Shown: positions 1 to 11,279 of the stretch, one piece after another
How the letters are laid out: each line of letters begins with the position of its first letter
Position numbering within the stretch: position 1 is the stretch's first letter
Assembly (NCBI GenBank): GCA_022494885.1
Contig: JAGVSM010003813.1
Coordinates: 49,707-113,706 of the forward strand
Source of the DNA: Micrasema longulum
Lineage: Eukaryota > Arthropoda > Insecta > Trichoptera > Brachycentridae
Length of the DNA: 64,000 nucleotides
Direction: 5' to 3'
Notes under the pieces: model-generated
What the model was told of the DNA's origin: nothing
Database searches by the model: none
Seen by the model: the letters and a program-made list of their open reading frames with translations, nothing else
Made by a program: the position numbers and the translations under genes

Positions 1-2106
1 AAAATGTTCATTAATTTGTACTACATATAAGTACTTACATAACATGAAAGTAATGTAATTATAAATTAGTACTTTTTCTGTGGTTCTGTGAAAATCAACT
101 CAAACAACAATTATTACTAACCACGCGATATACGTAGCTTTAATCTACACTATTTTAATAGAATACTAAACTTGTACAAAAGTTTATTAACACATACCAC
201 AATGACATTCAGCAGATATTTCCATCATGATCTGTCATTGACAGTACTGTCAAGACTTGAGCACTGGCCGATTTCTTTTAAAATGAATAATGCCTAAAAC
301 GGCCACTGCGAACGCCACCTGTCCTATGTGATACATAATATGTCAACGGTATACCATCAAAGAAAAATGGTCCTTCGGAAATAATGTTCGAAATACTAGT
401 TTCCAAATAGAGAATCTTCTAAAAATATTTGTAATCTGTAAGTTTGTTTTAGTACTAAAAAAGCCGACTTGGGTTAAAGACGAAAAATACAGTTTACTTT
501 TTTGTATGGAAGACTAAGCTGAGGTAATCGGCTAGTTTTATCGTTCAGTGAGAATGGACTGGGCGCTGGCGCTGGGCGCACTTCATAGATATTTTTTTGT
601 AGAAAGATATAAACGGTGATTTATAATAAATAACAATTACGTTATATATTTTCCCATAAACATGGTTACTATAAATTATTATAATTTAAAGTCAAATATA
701 ATGGTAAGCTGTGCATAATCGCTTACTTTGACGATTCGCCCCTGCGTTACGGTTGGCTGAGCTATAGATTGCGGACGCCTTCTGAGAGCCTTAACTACTT
801 TAACGCCTGCCTGCTTTGCAAGGCATCAGGATCTCGACGTCTTGGACGTCCGCTTCTGACTGATCGTCGGCAGTTCATGTCAGAACTACGGGACATAGAA
901 CGATGATGTTGATCTTTGCGAGCGCCTATTCCATTAGATCGACCATTCTATATTAATATCTTGTAGGAATGCCTTTAGGGAAAATCAATAAATTTAATAA
1001 TAAACTAGATGCAAATAAAGAGAAATATGTTTTTTATTATAAGTGGAGGTCATTTGATCTTCAGTATTCTGAGTTTCCTAATCTTGTAAGATTCATCTTT
1101 CAAACTATAAAAACAGATCTAGTTAGCCCGTTTTACGATGACGCAACACATCGATATTCCCACGAAGTCATTACAAATCACACGATAAAATAATAATAAT
1201 AATCAAAGGAAGTAAAATCACTATTTTGTAATCCCTTAATTGGATTGAATAAATAATGACATCTGGCCAATGCTACTTCTCTGATAATCACGAAATAATG
1301 AAAATGCAATCGATTTCGACCACTGGGTTCAAACAAAGTTTCGTTGCTTTAATCAATCAATTACAAACCCACAGTTAATGATTCGAATGTAAAATAAATG
1401 CGTTCATTTTGATGTCAATATTGTATGGCTCTGAATCGTATTTGTGAGCAATAAGTATGGCTTGCAAACTTTCACGATGAATATTGAATTTCATTAAAAT
1501 TTTTTAATGAAATTTATTTTCGTATGAAAAACGGTTGCAAGAATGGTAGGTTTTTCAAAAATGGATTTTAATATTCCAACCTCTAACATCGCAAACCTAT
1601 GTCACATTAAATAAAAATATATAATGAATTTACTTCTATGTCACTATTCAAAATTGAATTATACAAGCTTCAAAACAATTAACGAAGGGTTCATTATTCT
1701 GAATTCTGATCCAATTTTTTTACGAGGTTGTAAATATACAAATTTTAAATAAAATATTTGGAACACGTAACGTAAAAATAAAACGTCTATTATGGTTCAC
1801 AAAATAAAATAATTTATAGAACAAATACCTACGAATTATGCGAAAATAACTAACGAATTCATTAACCAATAAATTTCGGAGCGTTATTTAGCTATCAAAA
1901 GATTATGAACCTTTTAAAATATCCAATGTGATTTCGTACTGAGAAGTTTCTTGTTTGGTATATAAGTGACAAAAAGTTTGAGGATTTTTATAAAGAATTA
2001 TAATCATTATTTTTAAAAATCATAACGTCTACAGGAGTTAGTGTACGGGTAGTTTTTTAATATCAACTAATGCTAAGGGAAACACTGGCAGAACTATCAA
2101 ATGAAA
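1..2106. other. AT-rich intergenic DNA, no gene recognised
   Basis: No supported gene. Open frames are short and of low complexity. A patch at about 690-890 is richer in GC than its surroundings; on the minus strand it reads in two frames as basic, arginine-rich peptide (for example GRPRRRDPD), which faintly recalls the linker of a Tc1/mariner transposase. I could not confirm that. Confidence 0.4.
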
Positions 2107-2294
2107 TCAGACTTTAGTGACCAACCGAAAATGAAGCAGAATTTCGGCTTTTGTTCTAGTTTCGGCCGAAACTGAAACTTATTTAAATAAGTTAAAAGTC
2201 ACATCAAAACGCCCAACATTAGGAGTTTTACTGTTAAATCTTCTGAGTTCATAGAAATAGGCGTTGAATAAAATACACCATGAAATAAAAGGTA

Positions 2295-2560
2295 TAAATT
2301 CTGTACCTCAGAGGCAGACGGATGCAAATCCAGAATTTGATGAAATGACATTTCGTTTTTCGTATCCAGTTTATGATAATGTCCATTGATTTTGAAGAAA
2401 TGTGAGTCTTATAATGAAAAAATCAATGTATTAAGATACTGAGAATTCAAATAATGCTATAAATCGTAAGAAATCACTTAAAGAAAGTAGATTCTTTGGG
2501 CTTCTTTCGAACATTTGACGTTTGGATTTGCATCCGTCTGCCTCTGAGGTACAGAATTTA
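2295..2560. repeat. 37-bp perfect inverted repeat (foldback)
   Basis: Positions 2295-2331 and 2524-2560 are exact reverse complements over 37 bases; the arm contains CAGAGGCAGACGGATGCAAA. The 192-base spacer has no coding. The unit lies inside the hAT-like element, and the perfect arms contrast with its decayed ends, suggesting a later insertion or gene conversion between the arms. Confidence 0.85.
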
Positions 2561-2609
2561 ATGAGTACATTTGTTTGTTCAAAGCGCTTTTTGGTTCGTT
2601 GTTCTGTAA

Positions 2610-2765
2610 TAGATATTTTATTTATTTATTAATAACAGTGTACAAACATTTATTAGGGAGAAAGACACAGTTTAAAGCGACACAATCAGGAACGACTCAT
2701 GCCTGTGAACTTGTCCCAACTCGCTAGAAAATCCGTGTTGAGTCGGGGCACTTGTAATGCATTCA
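2610..2765 (-). mobile_element. probable LINE 3' end fragment
   Basis: Read on the minus strand, a short coding-like stretch is followed by ATTAATAAATAAATAAA, the kind of tail carried by the other LINE copies here. No conserved domain is left, so this is inferred from tail style. It sits inside the hAT-like element. Confidence 0.3.
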
Positions 2766-3552
2766 TAAACATACGTACACACATATATATTCGCATATAC
2801 ATATTTATAATATATTTAATAGATATAAATTATCCGAAACAGTATTTCAGTGTACGCTTTAGGAAAGTTAATTTATTAACTAAAAAGAAATTACAAAAAA
2901 AATAAATTTGAAAGGTCTTAGAACTCGAGAGAACTTTGAGTCACGAACTATAAGATACAGCAGTGCACAGCCTAACGTATTTCGACACATTCCTACCGCA
3001 GCTTTCGGCTGAGCAGAATTTTCGGCAAATTTTCGGCCGCAACCGAAACCGCGGCTGAAACTCGTTTTATCGGCCGAAACTGGCCGAAACCGAAACTTCG
3101 GCCGGTCACTATTAGTCTTTTAAAATCATTTTCTTTGGACACTAACCTACTTTAGTGGAATTGGTAAATGAAGTTTTATGTATATTTAAGAACGAGAAAA
3201 AAGTCTGCACAACATAATTATCTTCAAAGTTGAAGAATTTTTTTTGAACATGTTGTACAAGAAAAGGGAAGAGAGTATAATCTTAAGACTGGACAGCTAA
3301 TTAAGGAAGTTTTGTTATCTTTTCGTCAAAAATTAAGAGACAGTAGCAGTAAAGTTGTTATAAACTCTCCGAAGATAAAACACTATCGCATTCTTATATT
3401 TAATGAACAAAAAAAACAATACTAATCAATTTTATCTTTTCATTTAGCTATATGTGATTTATTTGATCATTTACGCAAAAAGAATATTCTGATTTACACA
3501 ATCGATCAAATGTTCATTACTATTGCAAAACAATTTTTAAAACATTATTAAA

Positions 3553-3767
3553 ATGAGAGGCCTTCTCTTGCCAACTTATTCGCACATTTTTTTCCTTTTA
3601 ACGACCTTGTTCTCTGCATACTCTCATCCTTACTTTTGCCAGGGTCACAGGAAAAAGTCAAATAAAAAAATTATCGAACCGGTAATTGCCTCTAAAGCAT
3701 TCATAAATAATTATTTAATTAAGGTTTTGACTTATTGCATTTCGTATGGAGGTTTATTAGGAGATCA
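3553..3767 (+). CDS. possible first exon of a small secreted protein
   Basis: An ATG opens a 72-codon frame whose first ~24 residues look like a signal peptide (MRGLLLPTYSHIFFLLTTLF, then SAYSHP). A basic stretch and an aliphatic segment follow. The frame runs to TCA|GTAAGC at 3767-3768, a reasonable splice donor, so this could be a 5' exon. I recognise no homologue, find no convincing downstream exon, and see no promoter motif. The frame at 3992-4192 downstream may or may not belong to it. Chance is a real possibility. Confidence 0.22.
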
Positions 3768-3779
3768 GTAAGCAATACT

Positions 3780-4900
3780 TTTACCTACGAGACTATAATA
3801 TAGAGATTTCTGAATATTTTTTCGGTAGGATTTTTGAGAACATTGGTTAAAACAACAAATACATATTATGTAAAAATTCAGATCGATTTCTTTTCGACAA
3901 GTCGTAGAAAGCGTCACATTATTGATAAATTAAAACGCGTTACCAAAAATATTTCTTTATATATTGATTCCATATCCACAATAACACGAACATGCGTTCG
4001 ATAAGTTCATTCCCTATTCACTGGAAACATGATTTATTATGTAATATAATATGTGCTTTCGCTGTAGTGATCACCAACGTCGGGGGAACCCGGCAAGGCA
4101 CTAGAAGAAAAAAAATTACAATGAACTTCCATCAAGAATTTTCACTTACAAACTTAAAAGTTTTTTATAATATAGAAGACAGAAAATTGTAGTGTCTCAC
4201 TCAAATAATATAAGCTCTTCAATAATAACCACCCATATTGCATTTATATAAAATAATTCCTAATAACCCTGTTTATTATTTTCTCGGGAAATATTTGAAT
4301 CTGCACAGATCATAAAATAATATTAATACGTATGACATCAGTGGCCATCAAAGGAGTAACATTAAACATGAGCTAGGTACATTATGTGCTATGTAAGGAG
4401 ATAAATACACAAGAATTATGGACTAGACCAGTTCCTTGGGGACGCGACATTTATGGAGAACCGTAAAATCATGACGTCAGATTTGCATTCAGAATCAGAG
4501 AATAAAAAATATTATGTGATTTTTCTCTCGAGAGATTGAAAATACCAAGAGACAGTAAAAATTTAATGCAATAAAGGCGTATAAAAAATACATACTTATT
4601 CGAAAAAAACTAATTCAGTTTTATGGGGTGGAATCGATTATATTACCTAGTAATAATATAGAGTTTTAAAATAATGTCAATAGGTAAAAAAAACATGCTT
4701 GGGTATCTTAAGGGTTTGTTTTTTTTTTAAATAATGTTTTCTAGATTAAAAAATTTCGAAAAAAATATACCCTGTAAATCTTATTTTTATTTATTTATTT
4801 TAAAGAAACAAACAGTCGACAATGATAAAATAACATTAAAAAAATATGGTTTAAAGACAGACCAGCGAAGTTTCTAAATAAAAATCATATATTTTATTAA
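3780..4900. other. AT-rich DNA, nothing recognised
   Basis: Low-complexity AT-rich sequence with only short open frames. I see no domain, repeat end or RNA signature. Confidence 0.4.
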
Positions 4901-4906
4901 ATGATG

Positions 4907-6221
4907 TTTTATTTATTTATTTATTTGACACTTTATATACATATACAATATATATATATATATACATATAAGGGCGGGCATATTGCCTTAAGGCAATTTC
5001 TTCCTACCTACTCAAACCGTTCACTTTGAGAAAATTATAAATACATGGACATATTGAATCTTACAATTTTATGCAAAAATTGAAAGCAAAGATTAACAAA
5101 AGTAAATATATATATAAAAAATAACACTATACAATGAAGAGAGGAGAGGGGATGGGAAGGAAAGAAGAAGGATAAAGGAACAATTTAAATATTTAGATAG
5201 TGACATTTCAATCTTGACTTAAATGTAAAAAAAAAACGGGCGTCTCTAACATTAGTGGGTAGATTATTCCACAATCGAGCGGCTACAACTGTAAAAGAGG
5301 AGGCAAGAAAATTAGAGCGATGAAAGGGTATTAAAAGGGTTCTCTCATTACTAGAACGAAGAAATAGTCTGTGTTGTGAAAGAGGATAGATGAGCTCTCT
5401 CAGATAACGTTACAACAAAAGGGTGTGTTTATGCGTATTTGTATGAGAGTAAGTGTAGATGTGTGTTTATGTGTATTAGTGTGGGAGTAAGTGTTCAGGT
5501 GTGTGTAAGTGTGAGTATCATTAAATAGTAAGTGGGATCGTATCGCATCCAGAAATAATAAGTCCTAATTTATTTTTAAATAAATTAAGGGGCATGTAAA
5601 ATATATCAAAAGATGAAAAAAAGCATTATAGTTAGAGCAAGAACGATAGAGGAAAGAGTGTTGTGCATAGTTAGTGATACATACTGGCAGATGAAATAAA
5701 TATATATTTCTTGTCACGCGAAAGGGGACATTTAGAATAGTTTTGGAGAGTAGGTTAAACGGGTCTACTTTATTATTTGATAATTTATGTAAATAGCATA
5801 ATTCAGATACAGTGCGTCTATTTTCAAAGGTAAAAAATCCATTTTGTTTGGCAGATTGGCTGTAAGTACAAAGCGTTTTATTGTTTTTATAATCTAGGTA
5901 TTTAAAAAAATTTCGTTGAACATTTTCAATCCTTTCTATGTTTGTTATGTATTGTGGGCTCCACACAACGGATGCAAACTCCAAATTACTGCGTACAAAA
6001 GTGTTGTATAAAGTTTTAAATGTATTTGGTTTTTTAAAAGGTTTGGAAATTCTTAAAATGAAGCCCAGCATTTGGTAAGCTTTTTCAATAATACAATTTA
6101 TATGAGACCCGAACAGCAATCTATTATCAATAAAAGTCCCTAATCTCGCTACATCGTGATATGGAATTATGCGTAGGTAACAAAGTTTTAGGAAAAAATT
6201 GACAATATTTTTACATGCCAC
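4907..6221 (-). mobile_element. 5'-truncated Jockey-like LINE with intact 3' end
   Basis: The minus frame 6221-5565 encodes the region following the reverse transcriptase of a non-LTR retrotransposon: a stretch ending SNLEFASVVWSP, then an RRTVSELCYLHKL-type block and NVPFRVTRN. The same blocks recur in the relics near 7.6, 9.6, 14.0, 20.6 and 23.0 kb. After the stop comes a 3' UTR with a polypurine patch (5130-5180), a GT-rich minisatellite (5415-5515), the palindrome ATTGCCTTAAGGCAAT (4987-5002), a TA run and an AAATAAATAAAT-type tail. The frame is open for 218 codons, so this copy is young relative to its relatives. The endonuclease and most of the RT are missing. Confidence 0.75.
5415..5515. 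repeat. GT-rich minisatellite in a LINE 3' UTR
   Basis: Imperfect repeats of GTGTGTTTATG and GAGTAAGTGT-type units. They lie between the LINE stop codon and its 3' end. Confidence 0.6.
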
Positions 6222-6229
6222 CCATATAA

Positions 6230-7480
6230 AAATCTACTAATGCAATTCAATGATGAGAAAACGCGTATCAAACCCCCACTGCCCAAGAAAGAAATGAAAA
6301 ATCCATATATATCTGATTATAAAATAACGGCGTTCATTAATTTTATTAATATTACGTGTGATGTAAAGTAAATGTTAACATTAGTTAATGAGATTTATCA
6401 AAAGTAATTTATAATTAAATTAATAAATTTTTGAACTTTAATGTTGTGTATTGTAAAGCTCGAAAGTGAAAGTGGAAAAAAATGATGCCAACATATTCGG
6501 ATGAATATAAATATTATCTGGTTTTCCTTCAATACGACGATTTTAATTATTCAAGTAAATAAAACCACTTTTAATCGAGCTTTAATAGGACGACACCGGT
6601 GACTCCGAGACTGCAAGTATTCACACTCAAGGATTTTGACCAGTTTCTGACACATTCGGAGATAAACTAAATTAATTGCAATGAAGATCAGAAAGTGAAC
6701 GTCCTTATATCATTAAATTTAATACTGATACTTGGCTGCGGAGGAGTTTCACCGGCCTTTCAAACAAACAATCCACCTATTAAATTTCGTAATAAAAAGC
6801 GAGATATTACATTTGCACAACATGCAATAGTGCCATATATTGGTTTAAGAGTGATATAAAAATGCTCTTGTATCACATAGCATCGTATTAGCACATCTTT
6901 TGATCTTAATGTTGCGCACTTTTAGTTTTTTTTTGTAATAAAATAGACATGTACAATACAATATATATGATATGTTATTCCAGATGCTAACGTTTATGCA
7001 GACTTACAAATAACAACAGAGATGCAAAATATTTCAGAGAAGGAAATTTGTAATTTATTTGCAGATTTATGCTTAAAACCAAATTAACAAAGAATAATAA
7101 AATACAAGACAATAACTAACAAATTACTAATAATCACTATTATATAATGTTGTTTTAATCGTTTTTTTTATTTTCAGTGCCGCTGCAATTGATTGTTGAT
7201 GTTATTTTTATTTTATTTTATGTGGTAAACCAATCGTTCTACATAGATATTTATAGTAAAAAAACAGATATAGTGTATAAACTCAGAACTAATTACAGAT
7301 TTCCACAAAGTATACAAAGTTAGTAAACAAAATACATTACATATTAAATGAATACATTTAAGTTTATACACATAAAAATGTTATTTTCATGTACTCGTAA
7401 ATATTTTTCAATAATCGAAGATTTAAAAAAATATTTATTTAAGAACAGTAGGTTATTGAAAATCGCGCGGGATTAGAACA
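6230..7480. other. AT-rich DNA, nothing recognised
   Basis: No gene or clear repeat boundary. The right part (about 7140-7480) may be the 3' UTR of the adjacent minus-strand LINE relic. Confidence 0.35.
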
Positions 7481-7574
7481 AGAATGCTTGAAAAGAGGAT
7501 AAGGAGGGGAAGGGAGATGTACATATTTATTATTATAATGTTTACTAAGTTACATAATGCATTTTTAGTGTAAA

Positions 7575-7990
7575 TTATAAATCTGAGAGAGTGATGTTTG
7601 TGTAATCTATGGCTTTAAATTTTGTATTGAACACTGAAAAAGTCCTACGAAAAAAATCATTTTTAGCATACGATGTTTTACTTATTGGTACATGAAACAG
7701 GTGGTATTGTCTACAAATCCTAGCTGGCACATGTATTGTTATTAAACTAAGTAGTTCTGTACAGTCAACTATTCCTGTCATAATTTTGTGAAGCAGTAGT
7801 TGGTCCGCACACACTCTGCGGTATTGTAGAGAAGTGATTCTATGGTAGGTGGAGGCAGTGAGAGTGGATACATAAGAAATACCGGTTTTTTATTTTAGGT
7901 ACTTTATAAATTTGATTTTAATATTTTCTATTCTTGTTATATGGGTATGTGGCATACTGGGGATTCCATTTCTGAGTTTTAACTTAAAAT
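7575..7990 (-). pseudogene. LINE C-terminal coding relic
   Basis: On the minus strand, from about 7960 down to 7575, the translation keeps the family pattern of HITRIENIKIKFIKYL, then RRVCADQLLLHKI and IHVPARICRQYHLFHVP, with one internal stop near 7900. These match the C-terminal blocks of the LINE at 5565-6221. A purine-rich patch at 7490-7530 resembles the 3' UTR of that element. Only the end of the second ORF survives. Confidence 0.65.
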
Positions 7991-8499
7991 AACTTTAGTT
8001 ACCCACTAATTATAGAGACTTCGGTGGGATACAATTTTTTTACACACAACAGGTTTGATTTGCACGGGTAAAATATACAATACATTTAATAATTAACATG
8101 AACTATAAAATATTAGAAGGTTATTTTTTAGTTATTCATCGGAAGGCCTTTTGTATGAATTATGGTTTCGGAGAGATTATTGAACCATCATGGAATAACG
8201 CAACTCAATGTTCATTCTCTGAAATTGTTGTTGTTATTATTGCTGTTGTTCAAGTCGGGGAACGACCAGAGAACCCTTAGTTTTAAATTTAGTGTTGTGA
8301 GTTCAAAGAAACTGTTTTTTTTTATTTATTAAGGAACAACAAAGCGATCTACATTACCTATCTCGATTTCACCGAGTGATTCATTGATATCGCAATCAGA
8401 TCATTTGGCAATGAAAGAAAATTTCTTTAAAAGGGATACGGATTAACCTTTAAAGAATTAATACAAAAATGCAGATTTACGCTGTTTTGGCGTAGGTAC

Positions 8500-9228
8500 T
8501 TAAGGCTGTAGTCTGGTAAAACGAACGCAAAGTTAGGAAATCATACGATTTTGCCATTTTAAAACGAATGTTTTTTTTTAATCGTGCGATAATAAAAAAA
8601 ACATAAATCAGATAGAAACAATATTTTTTAAAGGAATTTCTGTTAAAAAATGTGCTTAAAAGTTTTGTGTAACTAAAATATAATTGCTTTTAGACCGGCA
8701 AATTACGCCATTTCAAATTTAAACTAAACTTAGGTATCTGGGATCTCAATAAAGATTAAGTATTGAACTTTTTTTGTAATTATTTAAAGATAATAAATTG
8801 AACATAAAAGTGGCTGAAGCCAAATTTTATTTTTTTGATTTTGAAAAGAAATACAAGCATTTTAAATTACATACATTTTTGTGACATTTCCCTTTATTTC
8901 TACTTAAAATTATGCCTTCGGTAATACTTTTAAAAAAATTGAAATACTTAAGTTGAAACCTTTTTTAATAGAATTGTATTTTCTTTTTTTGAAAAAAGAA
9001 CATAATTCTGGTTGTAATTTTTAATTAAAAAAATATATCTTATCGTCTTTTTTATGACTTTCAGACCAGCCCTAACCGAAAACGATTATATATAACGGAA
9101 ATACCTTTAAAATTATTTTTTTTATCTAATTTATGTTTTATTATTATTGCGCGATTAAAAAAAACATTCGTTTTAAAATGGCAAAATCGTACGAGATCCT
9201 AATTTTGCGTTCGTTTTATAAGCCTTAA
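8500..9228. mobile_element. TTAA-flanked MITE with ~110-bp inverted termini
   Basis: TTAA occurs at 8500-8503 and 9225-9228. Between them the two ends are inverted copies over roughly 110 bases (left 8504-8610, right about 9118-9224), sharing AAAACGAACGCAAA and GATTTTGCCATTTTAAAACG. No coding capacity. A shorter second copy starts with the same TTAAGGCTG at 54248. A constant TTAA outside the TIR suggests piggyBac-type mobilisation, but TTAA could instead be part of the TIR. Confidence 0.7.
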
Positions 9229-9600
9229 GCGTAGTATGTATGTATCTATAGATTAGTCATATGATTACAGTACTTCATTATCAAAGATAGAACCGCTTTT
9301 TTACCTATTGTTACTTCTATAACCCATGGTAGTGTCAAACGCTCTAATAGGTAGGTATTCTTCATTATGATCTAATTTGATGGCAAAGAAATTGAGGGAA
9401 ATTCAAAAATTACCTGTTTATTAAACAATATTTTGAGTTTGTCCAAATTTTTTATTAAACCTTTTTGTCATTTAAATATTTAGTTTAAGTATCATCAAGC
9501 GGAATACAAATCAGCCATTTATTACTATTTATTTTGTCAGATGAGCCCTTACTCTCTCTCGAATATGTCTCAAAGAATAATAAATAAATAACCCGTGGCA
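9229..9600. other. spacer with a short foldback-family fragment
   Basis: Positions about 9427-9450 match the arm of the foldback at 11141-11279 (TTTTGAGTTTGTCCAAATT). Otherwise AT-rich and featureless. Confidence 0.4.
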
Positions 9601-9637
9601 ATAATGTCAATAATATGCATCACAAATATGGAATCCT

Positions 9638-10248
9638 ATGTACAATGTGCAGATATCACGCATTGAAAATATTTTTAAAAAATTCGTAAAGTTCATTCGT
9701 TTCCGGTTGAAACTTGAGTTTAAATCTGACCAGTATATTCATATGTGTAAAAAACATCACCTACTGCCTCTGCAAAAACGTCGTGAAATAGCGGATATAA
9801 TTTATTTACTTAAAATTGCCTCTGGTTTAATTGACTGTCCTGAACTACTTTGCAAACTTTCTATCAATGTTCCTTCCAAAGTTTTAAGAAATAACCCTCT
9901 TCTTCACATACCTCTTGTTTCATCTAATTATAGGCAAAACTCATATTTATGGCGAACTTTTAATAATTTTAATGTAATAAATAAATCATTTAACATAGAT
10001 TTATTTGCAAATAATCTTAATGACGTACGGCGTTTGCTTTCGAAATAACTCGTAGTATTTTTTCTTTTCTTTTAAATTTACATTTAATTACTATTCATTT
10101 TATGTTCGAGAATATTTTTTAACTTACTGTGATGCTACTTGTGAAAACCTGTAATTGGATTATTTGTTATTTGTTTTGTTATAAAAATATGAGATAATTA
10201 TAGCTGTTGGTTATCCAAATAAATAAAATAAAAATAAAATAAAATAAT
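9638..10248 (+). pseudogene. LINE C-terminal relic with 3' tail
   Basis: A plus-strand frame (9638-10048) keeps the LINE C-terminal blocks: ISRIENIFKKFVKFI, KRREIADIIYLLKI, LCKLSINVPSKVLRNN, then NSYLWRTFNNFN. The arrangement matches the minus-strand LINEs at 5.6 and 7.6 kb. After the stop there is about 170 bases of 3' UTR and an AAATAAAATAAAA-type tail ending near 10248. Strongly 5'-truncated, as usual for LINE copies. Confidence 0.7.
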
Positions 10249-10290
10249 GTTGATAAATTTTGAAAGGTAATTTCCTTTAAATGTCGCATT

Positions 10291-10620
10291 TCAATTCAAT
10301 TTGTCGACATGCTTTTTATGTTTTCCGTTTATAAGTGTACTTTTTTCTAAAAGGACACGTGAAAAGTCCCAATTTTCTAGGAAAGGTACCCTGAATAACT
10401 CAATACCACTAACAGGATCCCAGGAGGCGATTATAATAAGGAAAGCAGTAAAGGGTGGTGGGCGTAACGTACGAGTAGAACCGGACACTCGAGTACCCGA
10501 GGGTCCTTTACGGCCCCATCCAACTACATTACCAGAAATGGACAGAATATTCTAGAATAGGAGGCGGCGAGGGCGAGGAATACGAAACTACTTATTGGGA
10601 AAATGGAAGAACGAATGATA
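10291..10620. other. unassigned segment of mixed composition
   Basis: GC content rises around 10450-10580. Open frames exist on both strands, but none has a domain I recognise. It may be a fragment of an unidentified repeat. Confidence 0.25.
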
Positions 10621-10817
10621 TACTCGTACGAAGGAAAATGAAGGAGTTATTGATTCATTTCACGAAACGCGTGTTCTGGGTAAATTTAGACTTAAATTCG
10701 CATAAATATCACACGATTTAAATGCTTTAAATTCACATTCTATTTATAACGATATTATTATAAGTATCTTTTGTAAAGGTTATCCGCGTCTTTTGTTTAG
10801 TTTTGACTGATAGTTTA

Positions 10818-10956
10818 TTAACATATTACAACAGAGATGAAGAACATTTAAGAGAAGGTAATATAGAAGTCTAGACATCTACAGGGCTTATAACCCGTCA
10901 ATGGCTGGTTTAAGGGGCCACTTTACACACTGTGTAACATTAACCATTCTGCCCAT
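10818..10956 (+). repeat. interspersed repeat family A, copy 1
   Basis: A ~140-bp unit running from ATATTACAACAGAGATGAAG to ACCATTCTGCCC. Other copies lie at 21335-21465 and 35858-35996 (plus), and at 42003-42092 and 54509-54652 (minus); a divergent relative is near 49020-49120. Most copies keep GGCCACTTTACAC and a nearly palindromic TTACACACTGTGTAA. No tRNA boxes or coding are visible and I do not recognise the family. Confidence 0.7.
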
Positions 10957-11140
10957 ATTTGAACATCTATATTTCTTCAATTCATTCATCTGTTGATGTT
11001 TGTGAAGTGAAAAAGCTGAAACCTTTATTTATGCGGGTGAGATTCATCTAATTGAATTATTTCACCTACATACTAGGCAACGCCTGAAAATGTTATTTTT
11101 TCAATTTCTATACTTCTTCATGGACCAGGTGGATTTATCA

Positions 11141-11279
11141 ACAACATTTTGAGTTTGTCCAAATTCTTGTAGACAGGGACTGGATTCATGATGGATGTAA
11201 TATGTTAATATAAACACCTCCCCGGGGAGTTGAATCCAGTCCCTGTCTACAGGAATTTGGACAAACTCAAAATATTGTT
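11141..11279. repeat. foldback repeat, ~48-bp arms
   Basis: Left arm 11141-11187 and right arm 11231-11279 are reverse complements with about three mismatches (core TAGACAGGGACTGGATTCA). The 43-base loop includes the palindrome CTCCCCGGGGAG at 11218-11229. Partial single arms occur at about 9427, 21270 and 50462, so this is a family. Confidence 0.75.

Larger units (their letters stand above)
2107..3119. mobile_element. non-autonomous hAT-like DNA transposon
   Basis: The ends are inverted: TAGTGACC at 2115-2122 and GGTCACTA at 3104-3111. Both are followed inward by repeated TTTCGGCCGAAAC-type blocks (about 2155-2180 on the left, 3005-3105 on the right). The 8-mers just outside, TCAGACTT (2107-2114) and TTAGTCTT (3112-3119), match at 6 of 8 positions, as expected of a decayed 8-bp hAT target-site duplication. 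No transposase is coded inside, so the element would have moved in trans. The interior carries a separate perfect inverted repeat and a probable LINE tail. The hAT assignment rests on TIR form and duplication length only. Confidence 0.6.

Noticed and set aside
690..890. Basic minus-strand peptides resembling a Tc1/mariner linker
   Set aside because: Readable only by switching frames, with no catalytic motif and no TIR nearby.
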